DNA of 64,000 bases from Algoriphagus sanaruensis (GCF_001593605.1 NZ_CP012836.1:868001-932000); one strand, 5' to 3'. Positions 34,130 to 43,807 are shown, counted from the first letter of the stretch. The notes: a model not told the origin generated them from the letters alone. Numbers and translations: made by a program.

Positions 34130-35086
34130 ATGGAAAAAAAGTTAGTGTTAATTGTGCTAATTCTGATGAGTTTCCAGCTCAACATTTCGGCAGTTTTTGA
34201 TCCTTATACTCAAAAAATCCCAGGCACTCCCGTTTCCTTTGATATGACTCCTATTCCTGGAGGCACATTTTGGATGGGTAGTAATGATTCCGATTTTTCG
34301 GACCAAACCCCATCCCATGAAGTCTCTTTAGCTCCATTTTGGATGGGAACGCATGAAGTTACTTGGGATGCATTTGAGCTCTTTTTGGATAAGCACTTCG
34401 AAGAATCGATGACGGAAGGGGGAATTGAAGAGCGAGTAGATGGCTTGACGCGTCCTAGTTTACCGTATTTGGATATGACCTTTGGAATGGGGAAAGAAGG
34501 TAAGCCTGCTGTCGGAATGACTCAATATGGTGCACTTCAATTCTGTCACTGGCTTTATTTGAAAACAGGAATTTTTTATCGACTTCCTACAGAGGCAGAA
34601 TGGGAATATGCAGCTCGTGGAGGTTCTCAGGAACGATTTTTCTATGGCAATGACCCAGCAAAGCTCGTCGAATATGCTTGGGTTAAATCCAATAGTAATG
34701 GACAGACGCATAGCGTGGGGCAGAAAAAGCCCAATCCCTTTGGACTTTATGATATTTATGGAAATGTACAGGAGTGGACGATAGATCTTTATGAGCCTGA
34801 TTTTTACAGCAGGTCACCCAAGGATAATCCAATGAATCCAGCGGATAAATTGTACCCTCATGTGGTAAGAGGGGGAAGTTTCAAATCCGATCCGACTGAG
34901 ATCAGTTCAGCGATGAGGGCTACCTCTGATCCGAATTGGAAAAGAATAGATCCTCAAATACCCAAAAGTCAATGGTGGTTTCCCGAGGCACCATTCATTG
35001 GGCTTCGGATAGTTAGACCTTTAACACCTCCTTCACCAGAAGAAATTCAAGCCTATTACAATCAAGAACCAATAGCTGATTATTAA
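34130..35086 (+). CDS. formylglycine-generating-enzyme (SUMF1) family protein lacking the catalytic cysteines
   Basis: 318 aa from the ATG at 34130. A signal peptide (LVLIVLILMSFQLNISA) is followed by the SUMF1 domain: IPGGTFWMGSND, YRLPTEAEWEYAARGG, GLYDIYGNVQEWTIDLY and VVRGGSFKS. In active enzymes two cysteines lie after the last motif; here that stretch reads SFKSDPTEISSAMRAT with no cysteine. It is therefore unlikely to make formylglycine; related non-catalytic members act as carbohydrate-binding or complex subunits. It lies 10 bases after the DUF3365 gene. Confidence 0.83.
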   Translation: MEKKLVLIVLILMSFQLNISAVFDPYTQKIPGTPVSFDMTPIPGGTFWMGSNDSDFSDQTPSHEVSLAPFWMGTHEVTWDAFELFLDKHFEESMTEGGIEERVDGLTRPSLPYLDMTFGMGKEGKPAVGMTQYGALQFCHWLYLKTGIFYRLPTEAEWEYAARGGSQERFFYGNDPAKLVEYAWVKSNSNGQTHSVGQKKPNPFGLYDIYGNVQEWTIDLYEPDFYSRSPKDNPMNPADKLYPHVVRGGSFKSDPTEISSAMRATSDPNWKRIDPQIPKSQWWFPEAPFIGLRIVRPLTPPSPEEIQAYYNQEPIADY

Positions 35087-35104
35087 CCCTAAATAACACC
35101 TATC

Positions 35105-36418
35105 ATGAATCAAAATAATTCGAGAAGAGACTTTTTGAAAACTTCCGCTCTTGTCACTGGCGGAATGTTAGCCCCATCATTTCTAGTTCCAGGAGCTTAT
35201 GCCGCTCCTGAAAACCACCTAAAACTTGCCGTCATTGGTTGTGGAGGTAGAGGAACTGGAGCTGTGTTTCAAGCTTTTGAAACAGGACACCCAATTAAAT
35301 TAGTTGCAATGGCAGATGCCTTTGAGGATCGTTTGGAGCAAAGCTATAAGGCTATTTCAGGAAAATATGGGGCTGAAAAAGTCACCGTTACACCTGAAAA
35401 GATGTTTGTTGGATTTGATGGATATAAGCAGGCCATTGCAGAAGCTGATGTAGTTATTTTGGCATCACCTCCAGGATTTCGCCCCCAACATTTTGAGGAG
35501 GCCGTAAAGCAGGGAAAACAGATTTTTATGGAAAAACCAGTGGCCACCGATGCAGCTGGTATTCGAAAAGTTCTAGCGGCAGCGGAGGAAGCAAAAGCCA
35601 AAAAACTGAATGTCGTTGTAGGACTTCAGCGACATTATCAAAGCAATTACCGAGAAGTGATGAAGCGAATTCATGATGGAGCTTTGGGAGAAATTATCGG
35701 AGGACAAGTCTATTGGAATGACGGTGGAGTTTGGGTTCGTGAACGCAAACCGGAGCAGACGGAAATGGAATACCAAATGCGGAATTGGTATTATTTCAAT
35801 TGGCTCTGTGGAGATCATATCGTAGAGCAGCATGTTCATAATATTGACGTAGCCAATTGGGCCAAGAATGGTTATCCCGTAAAAGCAGAAGGAACGGGTG
35901 GTCGTCAAGTCCGGACAGGAAAAGACCATGGAGAGATCTTTGATCACCATGTATTAACCTTCACATATGCGGATGGATCTGTAATTCATTCGGAGTGTAG
36001 GCATTTTCCAGGTGCTGCCAATCGGGTGGATGAGACTTTCCAAGGAACCAATGGAAAGGTGTACCTGAGTGCTGGAAATCATGGAAATATGACTGATTGG
36101 AAAGGAAATCCAATCTATACCCATGATCGTGATAATAACCCCAATCCTTACCAAGTAGAGCATGACGAGCTCTGGGCAACGTTAGTTAAAGGAGAATACA
36201 AATTCGCTGATGCTGAAAATGCAGCAAAATCTACCATGACGGCGATTATGGGTCGATATGCAACCTATTCTGGCAAAGTGATAACTTGGGACGAAGCCTT
36301 AAATGGTTCTGTTGATCTTTTCCCTGAGAAGTTGGCTTGGGATGCTTTACCTAAACTTTTACCGAACGCTGATGGGTATTACCCTTATGCAATTCCAGGA
36401 AAAACTAAAGTAATCTAA
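35105..36418 (+). CDS. Gfo/Idh/MocA family oxidoreductase with Tat signal
   Basis: 437 aa. Tat signal with NSRRDFLKTSALVTGG, then a Rossmann domain (LAVIGCGGRGTGAVFQ). The conserved catalytic region contains EKPVATDAAG near residue 145. It is probably an NAD(P)-dependent sugar oxidoreductase exported already folded with its cofactor, as in many Bacteroidota pairs. Sits 4 bases before the isomerase gene and should act with it on a sugar or sugar acid in the periplasm. Confidence 0.88.
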   Translation: MNQNNSRRDFLKTSALVTGGMLAPSFLVPGAYAAPENHLKLAVIGCGGRGTGAVFQAFETGHPIKLVAMADAFEDRLEQSYKAISGKYGAEKVTVTPEKMFVGFDGYKQAIAEADVVILASPPGFRPQHFEEAVKQGKQIFMEKPVATDAAGIRKVLAAAEEAKAKKLNVVVGLQRHYQSNYREVMKRIHDGALGEIIGGQVYWNDGGVWVRERKPEQTEMEYQMRNWYYFNWLCGDHIVEQHVHNIDVANWAKNGYPVKAEGTGGRQVRTGKDHGEIFDHHVLTFTYADGSVIHSECRHFPGAANRVDETFQGTNGKVYLSAGNHGNMTDWKGNPIYTHDRDNNPNPYQVEHDELWATLVKGEYKFADAENAAKSTMTAIMGRYATYSGKVITWDEALNGSVDLFPEKLAWDALPKLLPNADGYYPYAIPGKTKVI

Positions 36419-36421
36419 TCG

Positions 36422-37336
36422 ATGGAAAGAAGAGGATTTATTAAGCGAATGGGTGTAGGTAGTGCTTTTTTAAGTGCTGCTGGAGCACTAAGTTTTCCTG
36501 GTTTTGCAGAAGAAATCAAACGAGCCATTCCTTTCAATATGGATTTTGCACCACATTTTGGGATGTTCCGAAATCATGCTCCCGGAGGAATAGTAGAAGA
36601 GCTCAAGTTTATGGCAGATCAAGGATTCAGGTCCTTGGAGGACAATGGGATGCTGAAAAGATCGGTGGCCGAACAAGAATTAATCGGAAAAACACTCCAG
36701 GACTTGGGAATGAGGATGGGAGTGTTTGTTATTGATGGAGGAGACAACTGGAAAGTATCTCTGGCTACTGGAAAGCAAGAATTTTTGGATACTTTTTTGG
36801 CCACCTGTCGAACATCAGTTGAAGTAGCTAAACGAGTAGGAGCCAAATGGATGACAGTCGTGCCTGGATACTTTGAGCGAAATCTTCCTTTAGGTGTCCA
36901 AACTGGAAATGTCATTGAAGCCTTAAAGCGGGGAGCCGAGATTTTGGAGCCGCATGGGCTGACTATGGTACTAGAGCCATTGAGTGATAATCCTGACTTA
37001 TTTCTCCGCCACGCCGACCAAACCTATATGATTTGTAAAGCTGTAGATAGCCCTGCCTGCAAGATTCTCTACGATATCTATCACATGCAGCGAAATGAAG
37101 GGAATCTAATCGCAACTATGGACAAGACCTGGAGTGAAATAGCCTACATTCAAATTGGAGATAATCCAGGGAGAAAAGAGCCAGGTACTGGAGAAATTAA
37201 CTTTTCTAATGTATTTAAGTGGATTCATGAAAAAGGATTTACTGGAGTGATGGGAATGGAGCATGGTAATGCAGGGCCTGGGAAAGAGGGCGAGCTTGCC
37301 TTGATTGAGGCTTACCGAAAAGTTGATGTAAAATGA
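36422..37336 (+). CDS. hydroxypyruvate-isomerase-like TIM-barrel protein, Tat-like signal
   Basis: 304 aa. The N-terminus (MERRGFIKRMGVGSAFLSAAG) resembles a Tat signal. The barrel shows LTMVLEPLSDNPDLFLRHADQ, YDIYHMQRNEGNL and MGMEHGNAGPGKEGE, with metal-binding Glu/Asp/His positions of the AP-endonuclease-2/hydroxypyruvate isomerase family. Follows the oxidoreductase gene by 3 bases and overlaps the next gene by 4 (ATGA), so the cluster is translationally coupled. Confidence 0.85.
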   Translation: MERRGFIKRMGVGSAFLSAAGALSFPGFAEEIKRAIPFNMDFAPHFGMFRNHAPGGIVEELKFMADQGFRSLEDNGMLKRSVAEQELIGKTLQDLGMRMGVFVIDGGDNWKVSLATGKQEFLDTFLATCRTSVEVAKRVGAKWMTVVPGYFERNLPLGVQTGNVIEALKRGAEILEPHGLTMVLEPLSDNPDLFLRHADQTYMICKAVDSPACKILYDIYHMQRNEGNLIATMDKTWSEIAYIQIGDNPGRKEPGTGEINFSNVFKWIHEKGFTGVMGMEHGNAGPGKEGELALIEAYRKVDVK

Positions 37337-38337
37337 AACGAGGGTTATTCTTTCTATTGAGTTATTGTTTGATTTCTGGACTTATTGCCCAGGAAGTCCA
37401 GTGGAAAGAAATAACTACACCAGTGAAAGCTTCCTTAAGGGGGCTTTCACCGGTTTCAACTACCGTGTGCTGGGCTAGTGGAAGCCAAGGTACTTGGCTG
37501 AAAACCATGGACGGTGGCGAATCGTGGGAACATGGATCTATTGAAGGACTTGATTCTTTAGATTTCCGAGCAATTCATGCTTGGGATGACGAGAGAGCGA
37601 TCGTGGCATCGGCAGGATCGCCGGCTGTAGTCTATAAAACCAGCGATGGAGGAAAAACATGGGAAAAAGTACATGAAGAAGCGGAGCCTGCTTTTTTTGA
37701 TGCGCTTACTTTTTTGTCCCCAAATCGTGGTTTTTTGTTAGGGGATCCAATTGATGGAACTTGGATGTTACTGGAGACTTATGATGGGGGCGATTCTTGG
37801 CAGCGCTTGCCTATATCACCTCCAGCCGCAGAAGGTGAAGCAGCGTTTGCTGCGAGTAATTCTTCACTTTTAGTCAATCGGAATATTCTTGTTTTTGGGA
37901 CAGGAGGGGCCACCTCTAATTTGCACCTTTACTCGCTCAATGACCAGTACTGGACCTTATTTCAAGGACCTCTTTTGCAAGGAGCGTTCTCACAGGGGAT
38001 ATTCGGATTATCTTTTGTTCAAGATGGAATAGTCGCAGTCGGGGGAGATTTCGAAAAGCCTGATTCAAGGGATCGAACCGCGGCAGTTTTTAAAAATCAA
38101 ATGGCGGAATTGCCGAATAGGTTTCCTTCTGGATATCGTTCGGGGATTGCCTATTGGAAACAGAAAAAATTATTGATCGCTGTTGGTCCTTCGGGATCTG
38201 ATATTTCGTTGGATCAAGGAATGAACTGGGAAAACTTCTCAGCTACTGGCTTTCATGCGGTCAAAGTTTCTTTGGATCAGAAGTCAATCTGGGCATCGGG
38301 TTCTCAAGGGCGAATTGGGAAATTGATTTCAAAGTAA
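37333..38337 (+). CDS. YCF48/BNR-repeat propeller protein
   Basis: 334 aa. Signal peptide (GLFFLLSYCLISGLIAQ), then repeated blades (MDGGESWEHGS; TSDGGKTWEKVHEE; YDGGDSWQRLP; LDQGMNWENFS), as in YCF48-like or sialidase-like propellers. Exported and probably binding rather than catalytic. It ends the 33.4-38.3 kb cluster and overlaps the isomerase gene by 4 bases. A larger YCF48-like protein lies at 30504-33323 on the other strand. Confidence 0.83.
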   Translation: MKRGLFFLLSYCLISGLIAQEVQWKEITTPVKASLRGLSPVSTTVCWASGSQGTWLKTMDGGESWEHGSIEGLDSLDFRAIHAWDDERAIVASAGSPAVVYKTSDGGKTWEKVHEEAEPAFFDALTFLSPNRGFLLGDPIDGTWMLLETYDGGDSWQRLPISPPAAEGEAAFAASNSSLLVNRNILVFGTGGATSNLHLYSLNDQYWTLFQGPLLQGAFSQGIFGLSFVQDGIVAVGGDFEKPDSRDRTAAVFKNQMAELPNRFPSGYRSGIAYWKQKKLLIAVGPSGSDISLDQGMNWENFSATGFHAVKVSLDQKSIWASGSQGRIGKLISK

Positions 38338-38490
38338 TTTCCTCCCAAAAGGAAAATCAGGCCTTTTAAATAACCTTATCTCTCATTTTTTTTCGATCAA
38401 TTCCTCACTACTTCTTAAAAAAAGGGTCTTGAGTTGTATATTTATCAAGCTTTAATTTTCCCTTTGCCTTTCAAACTCTCTAAACTTATA

Positions 38491-39231
38491 ATGCATATGT
38501 TCGAAATTATTCCTTCCATTTGGCTGATAAACGGAAAGTGTGTCCGACTAAAAAGGGGGGATTTTGCTACTGAAGAGGTAATTTCCAATAATCCATTGGA
38601 AATTGCTCAGGCGTTTGAAAGCATCGGAATCAAGCGACTCCATTTAGTGGATTTGGATGGTGCTCGCCGTGGGGAGCCAAAGAACTATCATATTTTAGAG
38701 ACGATTGCTGGTTATACAGATTTGAAAATTGATTTTACAGGAGGGGTTTCGACAGATGGTGATGTGATAAAATGTTTTGAGTTTGGTGCCAAGACGGTGA
38801 CAATTGCCTCTGCAGCTGCTAACTTTCCAGAAAGATTTGCGCAGTTTATCTTGTCCTACGGAAGAGAGAAAATCAATCTAGCAGCTGATACGACGCCCAC
38901 TGATCATAAAATAAAAATCCGCGGCTGGCTGAAAAAAACCGAAATCGACTTGTTTGAGCATATCGAATTCTTTTATGATCGAGGATTGAAATATCTGAAG
39001 TGTTCAGATGTAACTCGAGATGGTGTCATGGAAGGGCCTAATTTTACCCTTTATCAAGAAATATTAGATCGTTTCCCAAATTTACAATTGGCCGCTTCAG
39101 GTGGGGTTCGAGGAATAGATGATTTCAGAAAACTTCGTGATATGGGGGTCCATGCTGCAGTTTTTGGACGTGCCTATTACGAAGGGAAAATTGAACTTGC
39201 TGATCTAGAAAAATTTATGCTAGAAGGATAG
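38491..39231 (+). CDS. HisA/HisF-family protein, HisA-like isomerase
   Basis: 246 aa from the ATG at 38491; an ATG at 38497 is an alternative. A TIM-barrel with PSIWLINGKCVRLKRGDF, LHLVDLDGARRGEPKNY, DFTGGVSTDGD, YLKCSDVTRDGVMEGPN and ASGGVRGIDDFRKL. It is close to HisA, which isomerises ProFAR in histidine synthesis, but here it stands without other his genes, so the role may differ. A longer TTG-started frame from 38434 is less likely. Confidence 0.85.
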   Translation: MHMFEIIPSIWLINGKCVRLKRGDFATEEVISNNPLEIAQAFESIGIKRLHLVDLDGARRGEPKNYHILETIAGYTDLKIDFTGGVSTDGDVIKCFEFGAKTVTIASAAANFPERFAQFILSYGREKINLAADTTPTDHKIKIRGWLKKTEIDLFEHIEFFYDRGLKYLKCSDVTRDGVMEGPNFTLYQEILDRFPNLQLAASGGVRGIDDFRKLRDMGVHAAVFGRAYYEGKIELADLEKFMLEG

Positions 39232-39243
39232 TAACCACACAAA

Positions 39244-39271
39244 AAAAGGAGGCTTTAAGCCTCCTTTTTTA
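39244..39271 (+). terminator. intrinsic terminator
   Basis: AAAGGAGGC, loop TTTAA, GCCTCCTTTTTT, between the HisA-like gene and the convergent secreted protein. Confidence 0.85.
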
Positions 39272-39289
39272 TGAATATCAATTTTGATT

Positions 39290-39652
39290 TTAGTCTCCTT
39301 TAAACTTATCTACGATGTAGAGGAAAATATTGAATGATAGTGTAGAAGGAGATTCTGGTTTTTTTGTTTCCCCTTCTTTAGGAAAATCAGTAGTGTTATC
39401 TCTTTTGGCCAGAGGAGTAGTAGTTTTTTGTACTGAAGTGCTAGCCTTAGATGCGTTAAATAAAATAGGTGCATTCTCTCGGGATGCCGTATGATCTTCA
39501 GATCCAGAACGATCCACTCTCGTAGATGGCAATTCTTCTGCCTTTTCATTTTCATTTTGGGCGGAAGACTCGTGTGAGATTAAAGCCATTCCCATCAAGA
39601 CAAAAACCAACAAAAGAGGTTTTTTGACAGAAAAGTTTGAAAATTTCAGCAT
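39290..39652 (-). CDS. hypothetical secreted protein
   Basis: 120 aa. Signal peptide (PLLLVFVLMGMALISHESSAQ), then a low-complexity charged and Ser/Thr/Pro-rich mature part (NENEKAEELPSTRVDRSG; ETKKPESPSTLS) ending in a short hydrophobic tail (FNIFLYIVDKFKGD). Not recognised. Divergent from csaA. Confidence 0.62.
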   Translation of the reverse strand: MLKFSNFSVKKPLLLVFVLMGMALISHESSAQNENEKAEELPSTRVDRSGSEDHTASRENAPILFNASKASTSVQKTTTPLAKRDNTTDFPKEGETKKPESPSTLSFNIFLYIVDKFKGD

Positions 39653-39726
39653 GGCTCGATTTAGAGTTCTTATGACTTAACTTAGAGTTCGTGTAAAGGT
39701 TGCTAAAAATAATAAAAAAAACAGCT

Positions 39727-40065
39727 ATGCAAACGATTGACCAGGAAGATTTTCTCAAAATTGACTTACGATTAGGAACAATAATACAGGCAGAAATTTT
39801 TGAGAAAGCTCGTAAACCCGCCTATAAAATTTGGATAGATTTCGGGGCGGATCTGGGAGTGAAAAAATCCTCAGCTCAAGTGACTTCATTTTATACCCCA
39901 GAAAGCTTACTGGGTAAACAAGTGATTTGTGTGGTCAATTTCAAGCCCAGACAAATCGCAGATTTTATGTCTGAAGTTTTGGTCACTGGATTTTCAGCTG
40001 AATCAGGAGGAATTGTTTTGGCTACCTCCGACCAACTTGCGCCAAATGGTGCTAAATTACATTAA
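39727..40065 (+). CDS. csaA: tRNA-binding/chaperone CsaA
   Basis: 112 aa from the ATG at 39727. It has the OB-fold Trbp111 pattern: DLRLGTIIQAEIFEKARKPAYKIWIDFG, QVICVVNFKPRQIADFMSEVLV, GGIVLATSD. Family members bind tRNA or act as export chaperones. Size is normal. Single gene. Confidence 0.9.
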   Translation: MQTIDQEDFLKIDLRLGTIIQAEIFEKARKPAYKIWIDFGADLGVKKSSAQVTSFYTPESLLGKQVICVVNFKPRQIADFMSEVLVTGFSAESGGIVLATSDQLAPNGAKLH

Positions 40066-40148
40066 TGAACTGGAAGGTGAGTCAGATACTTTACCCATTC
40101 ATGTTACACACTAGCCCATTAATCAATTTCAGATTTAAATAGTTATCG

Positions 40149-40895
40149 ATGAGACTTCTACTTTTAATTCCAGCCCTACTATTGGGCACTTTACTTCAAG
40201 CTCAAAGTTTGGAAGGAGCTTGGAAACTGATCAGCCAAAACGGAAGCTTGATTACAGAGCAGGAGTTTATTAAAATCTACCAGGATGATTATTTCGCCTT
40301 TGGAATTAAAAATTCCTCTGATCATGCTTTTATAGGGGCTGGAGGGGGACCTTATGAATATGCCAATGGGAAATACTCCGAAACACTAGATTTTTTTACG
40401 CTCGATCCGCTTCAAGTGGGCACTACGACTCCATTCAAAGTGGAACTTAAAGAGAATAGGCTTTCACTTACTGCAAATACCAATCAAGGCATTCTAGTTG
40501 AGGTTTGGGAACGAATTTCAGAATCCAAAGATGACCTTACCGGTAATTGGGTGATCACCGGACGAAAAAGAGAGGAAGAAATTTCAAGATCTACTCCAGG
40601 AGCGCGGAGAACGATAAAAATTTTGAGTGGAGGACGTTTTCAGTGGGTAGCATTTAACTCCGATACAAAAGAATTTTCTGGAACTGGAGGAGGAACATAC
40701 ACCGCAATAGAAGGTAAATACACCGAAAATATCACCTTTTTTTCCCGAGATAATTCCCGTGTAGGGGCTAGTTTAAGTTTTGATTACAAGGTGATCGATG
40801 GGGAGTGGCATCATAGTGGCCTCAGTTCTCAAGGCCAACCCATTTATGAAATTTGGACTCCCTACGCGATTGGCTATACCCCAACCTCGAAATGA
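40149..40895 (+). CDS. hypothetical secreted protein with two lipocalin-like halves
   Basis: 248 aa. Signal peptide (LLLLIPALLLGTLLQAQ), then two similar domains each holding GxGGGxYxxxxGKYxE (GAGGGPYEYANGKYSE; GTGGGTYTAIEGKYTE) and a preceding L.G.W segment (SLEGAWKLI; LTGNWVITG). The duplication suggests two small lipocalin-like barrels. Exported; ligand unknown. Confidence 0.7.
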   Translation: MRLLLLIPALLLGTLLQAQSLEGAWKLISQNGSLITEQEFIKIYQDDYFAFGIKNSSDHAFIGAGGGPYEYANGKYSETLDFFTLDPLQVGTTTPFKVELKENRLSLTANTNQGILVEVWERISESKDDLTGNWVITGRKREEEISRSTPGARRTIKILSGGRFQWVAFNSDTKEFSGTGGGTYTAIEGKYTENITFFSRDNSRVGASLSFDYKVIDGEWHHSGLSSQGQPIYEIWTPYAIGYTPTSK

Positions 40896-40897
40896 AA

Positions 40898-40929
40898 CAA
40901 AAAAGGAGCTTTTTATAGCTCCTTTTTCT
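40898..40929. terminator. bidirectional terminator
   Basis: AAAAAAGGAGCT, loop, AGCTCCTTTTTC; lies between the secreted protein and the convergent cysteine desulfurase. Confidence 0.8.
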
Positions 40930-40930
40930 T

Positions 40931-42076
40931 TTATGCCTCTACACTGTAAAGCTCCTTAAGTCGCTCAATTGTGTAATCAACTTCTTGTAATGAATTAAAT
41001 CGGCTAAAAGAAAACCGGACAGAATCTCGATCAGCTTTTGCTCCAATTGCGCGTAAAACATGAGATCCTACTGTGGCTCCAGAACTACAAGCTGAACCAC
41101 CTGAAGCAGAAATTCCAGCTAAGTCCAAATTGAAAAGTAACATGCCACTATTTGATTCAGAAGGCGGAAGGCTGACATTAAGAACAGTGTAAAGAGACTG
41201 GTCTATGTTTTCAGACATTCCATTAAATTCTACACCCGGAATTTCTGCCCTTAATTTTTCTATGAATCGAGCTTTTAACGAACGAATTTGAGATTGATGT
41301 TCTTCCATGTGCTCGTAGGCAAGCTCCAATGCTTTAGCCACACCAATTATTCCAATCACATTTTCAGTCCCTCCTCGCATATTTCGCTCTTGGGCCCCTC
41401 CATGAATAAATGGGTGAATTTTTTTGTCTTTTCTGACATAAAGAAAACCTGCACCTTTTGGTCCATGAAATTTATGTCCTCCTGCGACAATGGCATCCAC
41501 GGGCAGATTTTTAAGATCATGTCGATAGTGCCCCATGGTTTGAACGGTATCGGAATGGAAAAAAGCGCCGTATTCTTTAGCAAGTGTTCCAATTCGCTCC
41601 AGATCATTCAAGGTGCCAATTTCATTATTGGCATGCATTAAGGAGACCAAACTCTTTGGATTGGCTTTTAAAAGTGTTGTCAATTGGTCGTAATCAATAT
41701 TTCCTTGGTGATCGACATCAAGCAAGGAAAGTTTGATTTTACCTTTTTGGGCCAAAACTTCTAGCGTATGTAATACCGCATGGTGCTCAATCGGGGAGCT
41801 TATGGCATGGGTAATCTCGTGCGTATCAATACCACAGACCAAAGCAGTGTTATCTGCCTCCGTTCCACCAGAGGTGAAGAAAATTTCAGATGGGCTAGCA
41901 TTGAGTAGTTCCGCAACTTTTTTTCTTGATTTTTCAATGGCGGATCTTACCTCTCTTCCATGGCTATGCACTGAAGAAGGATTACCAAAATGACTTTTCA
42001 TGAATGGAAGCATGGCTTCGATCACTTGATCGTCCATGGCTGTGGTTGCGGCATTGTCAAAGTAAACTTTCATCAT
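40931..42076 (-). CDS. cysteine desulfurase (NifS/IscS family)
   Basis: 381 aa. PLP lysine 202 in GGHKFHGPKGAG and catalytic cysteine 330 in SGGSACSSG, with VYFDNAATTAMD at the start. It takes sulfur from cysteine for Fe-S clusters and thio-modified tRNA. The loop around Cys330 is the longer NifS/IscS type. No isc/suf partner is adjacent. It lies in the same direction as glmM and 31 bases downstream of it. Confidence 0.93.
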   Translation of the reverse strand: MMKVYFDNAATTAMDDQVIEAMLPFMKSHFGNPSSVHSHGREVRSAIEKSRKKVAELLNASPSEIFFTSGGTEADNTALVCGIDTHEITHAISSPIEHHAVLHTLEVLAQKGKIKLSLLDVDHQGNIDYDQLTTLLKANPKSLVSLMHANNEIGTLNDLERIGTLAKEYGAFFHSDTVQTMGHYRHDLKNLPVDAIVAGGHKFHGPKGAGFLYVRKDKKIHPFIHGGAQERNMRGGTENVIGIIGVAKALELAYEHMEEHQSQIRSLKARFIEKLRAEIPGVEFNGMSENIDQSLYTVLNVSLPPSESNSGMLLFNLDLAGISASGGSACSSGATVGSHVLRAIGAKADRDSVRFSFSRFNSLQEVDYTIERLKELYSVEA

Positions 42077-42107
42077 ATCTGGGGTTGGGGCATTCGATTT
42101 TTCAGTC

Positions 42108-43502
42108 TTAAATCAGCGATGCACTCACCACCTCCTTGATATCTAGCATAATTTTTTTAGCTAAATGCTCAGCGGTAGCTTCGCTGTCCGATTCTGAATA
42201 AATCCGAATGATCGGTTCTGTATTTGATTTTCTCAAATGAACCCATTCTTTATCGAATTCTATTTTGACTCCATCAATATCATTGATGGGGTGTTTTTTA
42301 TACTTGTTTTTGATTTCGAGGAGGATTTTGTCCACGTCGATCTCAGGAGTAAGTTCGATTTTGTTTTTTGAAATATGGTAGTTCGGATAGGTGGCTCTAA
42401 GCATGGAAATTGATTTTCCGAACTTTGCCAGATGGGTTAAAAATAGACCAATCCCAACCAAGGCATCTCTTCCATAATGGGAAGTAGGATAGATAATCCC
42501 TCCATTTCCTTCTCCGCCAATTACCGCATTTACGGCTTTCATTTGATTGACGACATTAACTTCCCCCACTGCTGCTGCGGTATAATTACCACCTCTTTTT
42601 AGAGTTACATCCTTCAGAGCTCGGGTAGAAGAAAGGTTGGAAACCGTATTTCCTGGGGTTTGGGACAACACGTAATCTGCAACTGCAACTAGCGTATATT
42701 CCTCTCCAAACATGGAACCATCCTCGTTGACAAGGGCTAATCGATCCACATCAGGGTCTACCACGATGCCTAGATCAAAGTTTCCTTTTTCTAATTTTTT
42801 TGAAATCTCCCGCAGATTCTCAGGAAGTGGTTCAGGATTATGTGGGAAATGACCGTCAGGAGTACAATACATTTCTTCAATTTCTGTAACTCCAAGGGCT
42901 TTTAGCAATTTTGGAACAGCTATTCCTCCTGTGGAATTGACAGCATCAACCACGATTTTGAAATTCCTTGCTCGAATAGCTTCCACATCCACCAGCTCCA
43001 GATCAAGAACATGTTGGATATGGCGGTCAAGGTAATCGTCGATAGCGGTGTACTTTCCGAGTTTTTTGACTTCAGCGAAGTTAAAATCCTCCTTTTCTGC
43101 TTTTTCCAGAATGGATTTCCCTTCTTCATCTGAAATGAACTCACCGACTGAATTCAGCAATTTTAGCGCATTCCATTGAATGGGATTATGGGAAGCAGTG
43201 AGGATAATACCTCCTCCCGCTTGTTCTTTTGGCACCGCAAATTCTACCGTTGGTGTGGTGCTTAGCCCAAGATCTATTACATGAATTCCTAGCCCTTGAA
43301 GGGTGGCTGAAACAAGATCCGAGATCATTTTTCCAGAGAGCCTTGCATCTCGTCCAATTACAACTTTTGGATTCCCGGTTTTTTCGATGACCCAAGCCCC
43401 ATAGGCGGAAGCAAATTTAACTACATCAATTGGTGTGAGTCCCTCACCGGCCTTGCCGCCGATAGTTCCTCTAATTCCGGAAATTGATTTAATGAGTGAC
43501 AC
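42108..43502 (-). CDS. glmM: phosphoglucosamine mutase
   Basis: 464 aa alpha-D-phosphohexomutase. Active serine 104 in TASHNPIQWNALK, the metal loop DPDVDRLALVNEDG, GEGNGGIIYPT sugar loop and the final phosphate loop RKSNTEPIIRIY. It is most likely GlmM, interconverting glucosamine 6- and 1-phosphate, the step after GlmS; a phosphomannomutase function cannot be excluded by eye. Followed by the cysteine desulfurase gene. Confidence 0.87.
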   Translation of the reverse strand: MSLIKSISGIRGTIGGKAGEGLTPIDVVKFASAYGAWVIEKTGNPKVVIGRDARLSGKMISDLVSATLQGLGIHVIDLGLSTTPTVEFAVPKEQAGGGIILTASHNPIQWNALKLLNSVGEFISDEEGKSILEKAEKEDFNFAEVKKLGKYTAIDDYLDRHIQHVLDLELVDVEAIRARNFKIVVDAVNSTGGIAVPKLLKALGVTEIEEMYCTPDGHFPHNPEPLPENLREISKKLEKGNFDLGIVVDPDVDRLALVNEDGSMFGEEYTLVAVADYVLSQTPGNTVSNLSSTRALKDVTLKRGGNYTAAAVGEVNVVNQMKAVNAVIGGEGNGGIIYPTSHYGRDALVGIGLFLTHLAKFGKSISMLRATYPNYHISKNKIELTPEIDVDKILLEIKNKYKKHPINDIDGVKIEFDKEWVHLRKSNTEPIIRIYSESDSEATAEHLAKKIMLDIKEVVSASLI

Positions 43503-43560
43503 TAATAAGTTGGTTTAAAAGATGATCAGAATAAAAAAATAAAAGGTCAAATGGGTGATT

Positions 43561-43791
43561 TTATTTGAATTTGGCCAACACCTTGTCGACTTCATTGTCG
43601 GGATTGGCACAAGAAGAATCAGAGTCTACTGTTTTACCGCATAGACTACAAGTGACTCCTTCCTTATTTAGAAATGGGCTTTGGGATGCACAAGTGCCTT
43701 TGAATTCTCCATTTTTGAGGAAAATTAGCCTTACAGACATCAAAACGAAGAACAAAGCTACAAAGCCGACGGTGATCAATACAGTTGCCAT
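43561..43791 (-). CDS. small membrane protein with cysteine motif
   Basis: 76 aa. One N-terminal span (LITVGFVALFFVLMSVRLIFL), then cysteines CASQ, CSLCG and SSCANP, which may bind a metal. Similar small membrane proteins occur beside mazG in related organisms as far as remembered, but the function is unknown. A -7 box at 43808-43815 precedes it. Confidence 0.72.
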   Translation of the reverse strand: MATVLITVGFVALFFVLMSVRLIFLKNGEFKGTCASQSPFLNKEGVTCSLCGKTVDSDSSCANPDNEVDKVLAKFK

Positions 43792-43807
43792 AACGGATAT
43801 ATTTGCG

